In this document: positions 32,587 through 32,878 of the stretch, in pieces
How the letters are laid out: each line of letters begins with the position of its first letter
Numbering within the stretch: the first letter of the stretch is position 1
The notes under the pieces: generated by a model
What the model saw: only the letters and a program-made list of their open reading frames with translations
What the model was told of the DNA's origin: nothing
Database searches by the model: none
DNA from: Bacteroidales bacterium
Lineage (GTDB): Bacteria; Bacteroidota; Bacteroidia; Bacteroidales; UBA1556
Assembly: GCA_027064095.1 (NCBI GenBank)
Contig: JAMOQI010000072.1
Span: forward strand, 1-32,878
Reading direction: 5' to 3'
Length of the DNA stretch: 32,878 bases
Position numbers and translations under genes: made by a program

Positions 32587-32836
32587 AGTTTAAGAAACGA
32601 GAAAATTCTTAATTCATTACTTTATGTGTTTTTTAATATTTGATTACCCCCTATTTCTTTCAGATACGAAAAATGTAATATAAAAAACAAAAATATATAC
32701 CTAATTAAACTCAATATTAAATAAATTTGTTTAAAAAAAGTATAAAACAGCTCAAAAACATAACAACCTAATAATTTAAATACTCCTATTATATTCCTTG
32801 CTATTAATGTTATTAAAATAACTTTATTAAATAAAA
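32587..32836. other. AT-rich noncoding stretch after the DUF4294 gene
   Basis: A very AT-rich stretch without ORFs of note. A 7-bp hairpin TTAAGAA/TTCTTAA (32590-32612) follows the DUF4294 gene by a few bases but has no T tract, so it is at best a weak terminator. Confidence 0.4.
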
Positions 32837-32865
32837 TTGTTATTTATTATTTTTTATTATATTTG
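32837..32865 (+). promoter_or_regulatory. Putative promoter for a gene beyond the window
   Basis: TTG (32837-32839), 18 bases, then TATATTTG (32858-32865) is a good Bacteroidota -33/-7 pair ending 13 bases before the window edge. A plus-strand gene or RNA is expected just beyond. Confidence 0.5.
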
Positions 32866-32878
32866 TACACTGAATTAA

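Overview
The window comes from a low-GC member of the Bacteroidota. The support is two proteins with C-terminal type IX secretion (T9SS) sorting domains, repeated copies of the Bacteroidota -7 promoter motif TAnnTTTG (TTG or TTTG near -33), almost no Shine-Dalgarno sequences, DUF4294, a long PurF-type amidotransferase, and a tig-clpP-clpX cluster. The order or genus cannot be fixed from the sequence alone.

Layout. (1) 1-4.2 kb: two T9SS cargo genes (the first cut by the window edge), followed by a short GC-rich minus-strand remnant of a UvrA C-terminus. Composition drops abruptly at about 4.2 kb, which looks like a rearrangement or assembly junction. (2) 4.3-8.3 kb, plus strand, very AT-rich: a small secreted barrel-like protein, a lipoprotein alpha/beta hydrolase, an AI-2E/PerM family membrane protein, and a coupled radical SAM/SPASM protein. 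(3) 8.4-10.3 kb, minus: an overlapping omega-amidase and aminotransferase pair. (4) 10.5-15.7 kb, minus: a three-gene envelope cluster made of a secreted protein with an exact 37-residue repeat plus YD-like repeats, a TPR-containing histidine kinase with no response regulator, and a secreted thioredoxin-fold protein that has lost one active-site cysteine. This is the best candidate here for an undescribed sensing system. (5) 15.9-19.0 kb, plus: an Rrf2 regulator with one cysteine, an outer-membrane barrel, a viroplasmin-type RNase H and a lipoprotein. (6) 19.1-21.9 kb, minus: an M16 zinc protease. (7) 22.3-24.3 kb, plus: HflX and an HMG-CoA-lyase-like enzyme. (8) 24.3-27.8 kb, minus: a PurF-type amidophosphoribosyltransferase, a LutA-like CCG-domain protein, and PurE. 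(9) 28.4-32.6 kb, plus: tRNA-Leu(UAG), trigger factor, ClpP, ClpX and a DUF4294 protein.

How the genes fit together: trigger factor, ClpP and ClpX are the protein folding and degradation module. PurE and the PurF-like enzyme are purine biosynthesis. The aminotransferase and omega-amidase form a known two-step transamination/deamidation pair. The 10.5-15.7 kb cluster has no established function. A short palindromic element occurs twice in intergenic DNA (about 19.07 and 28.0 kb) in opposite orientations and appears to be a dispersed repeat. I see no CRISPR array, insertion sequence, prophage or recognisable defence system.
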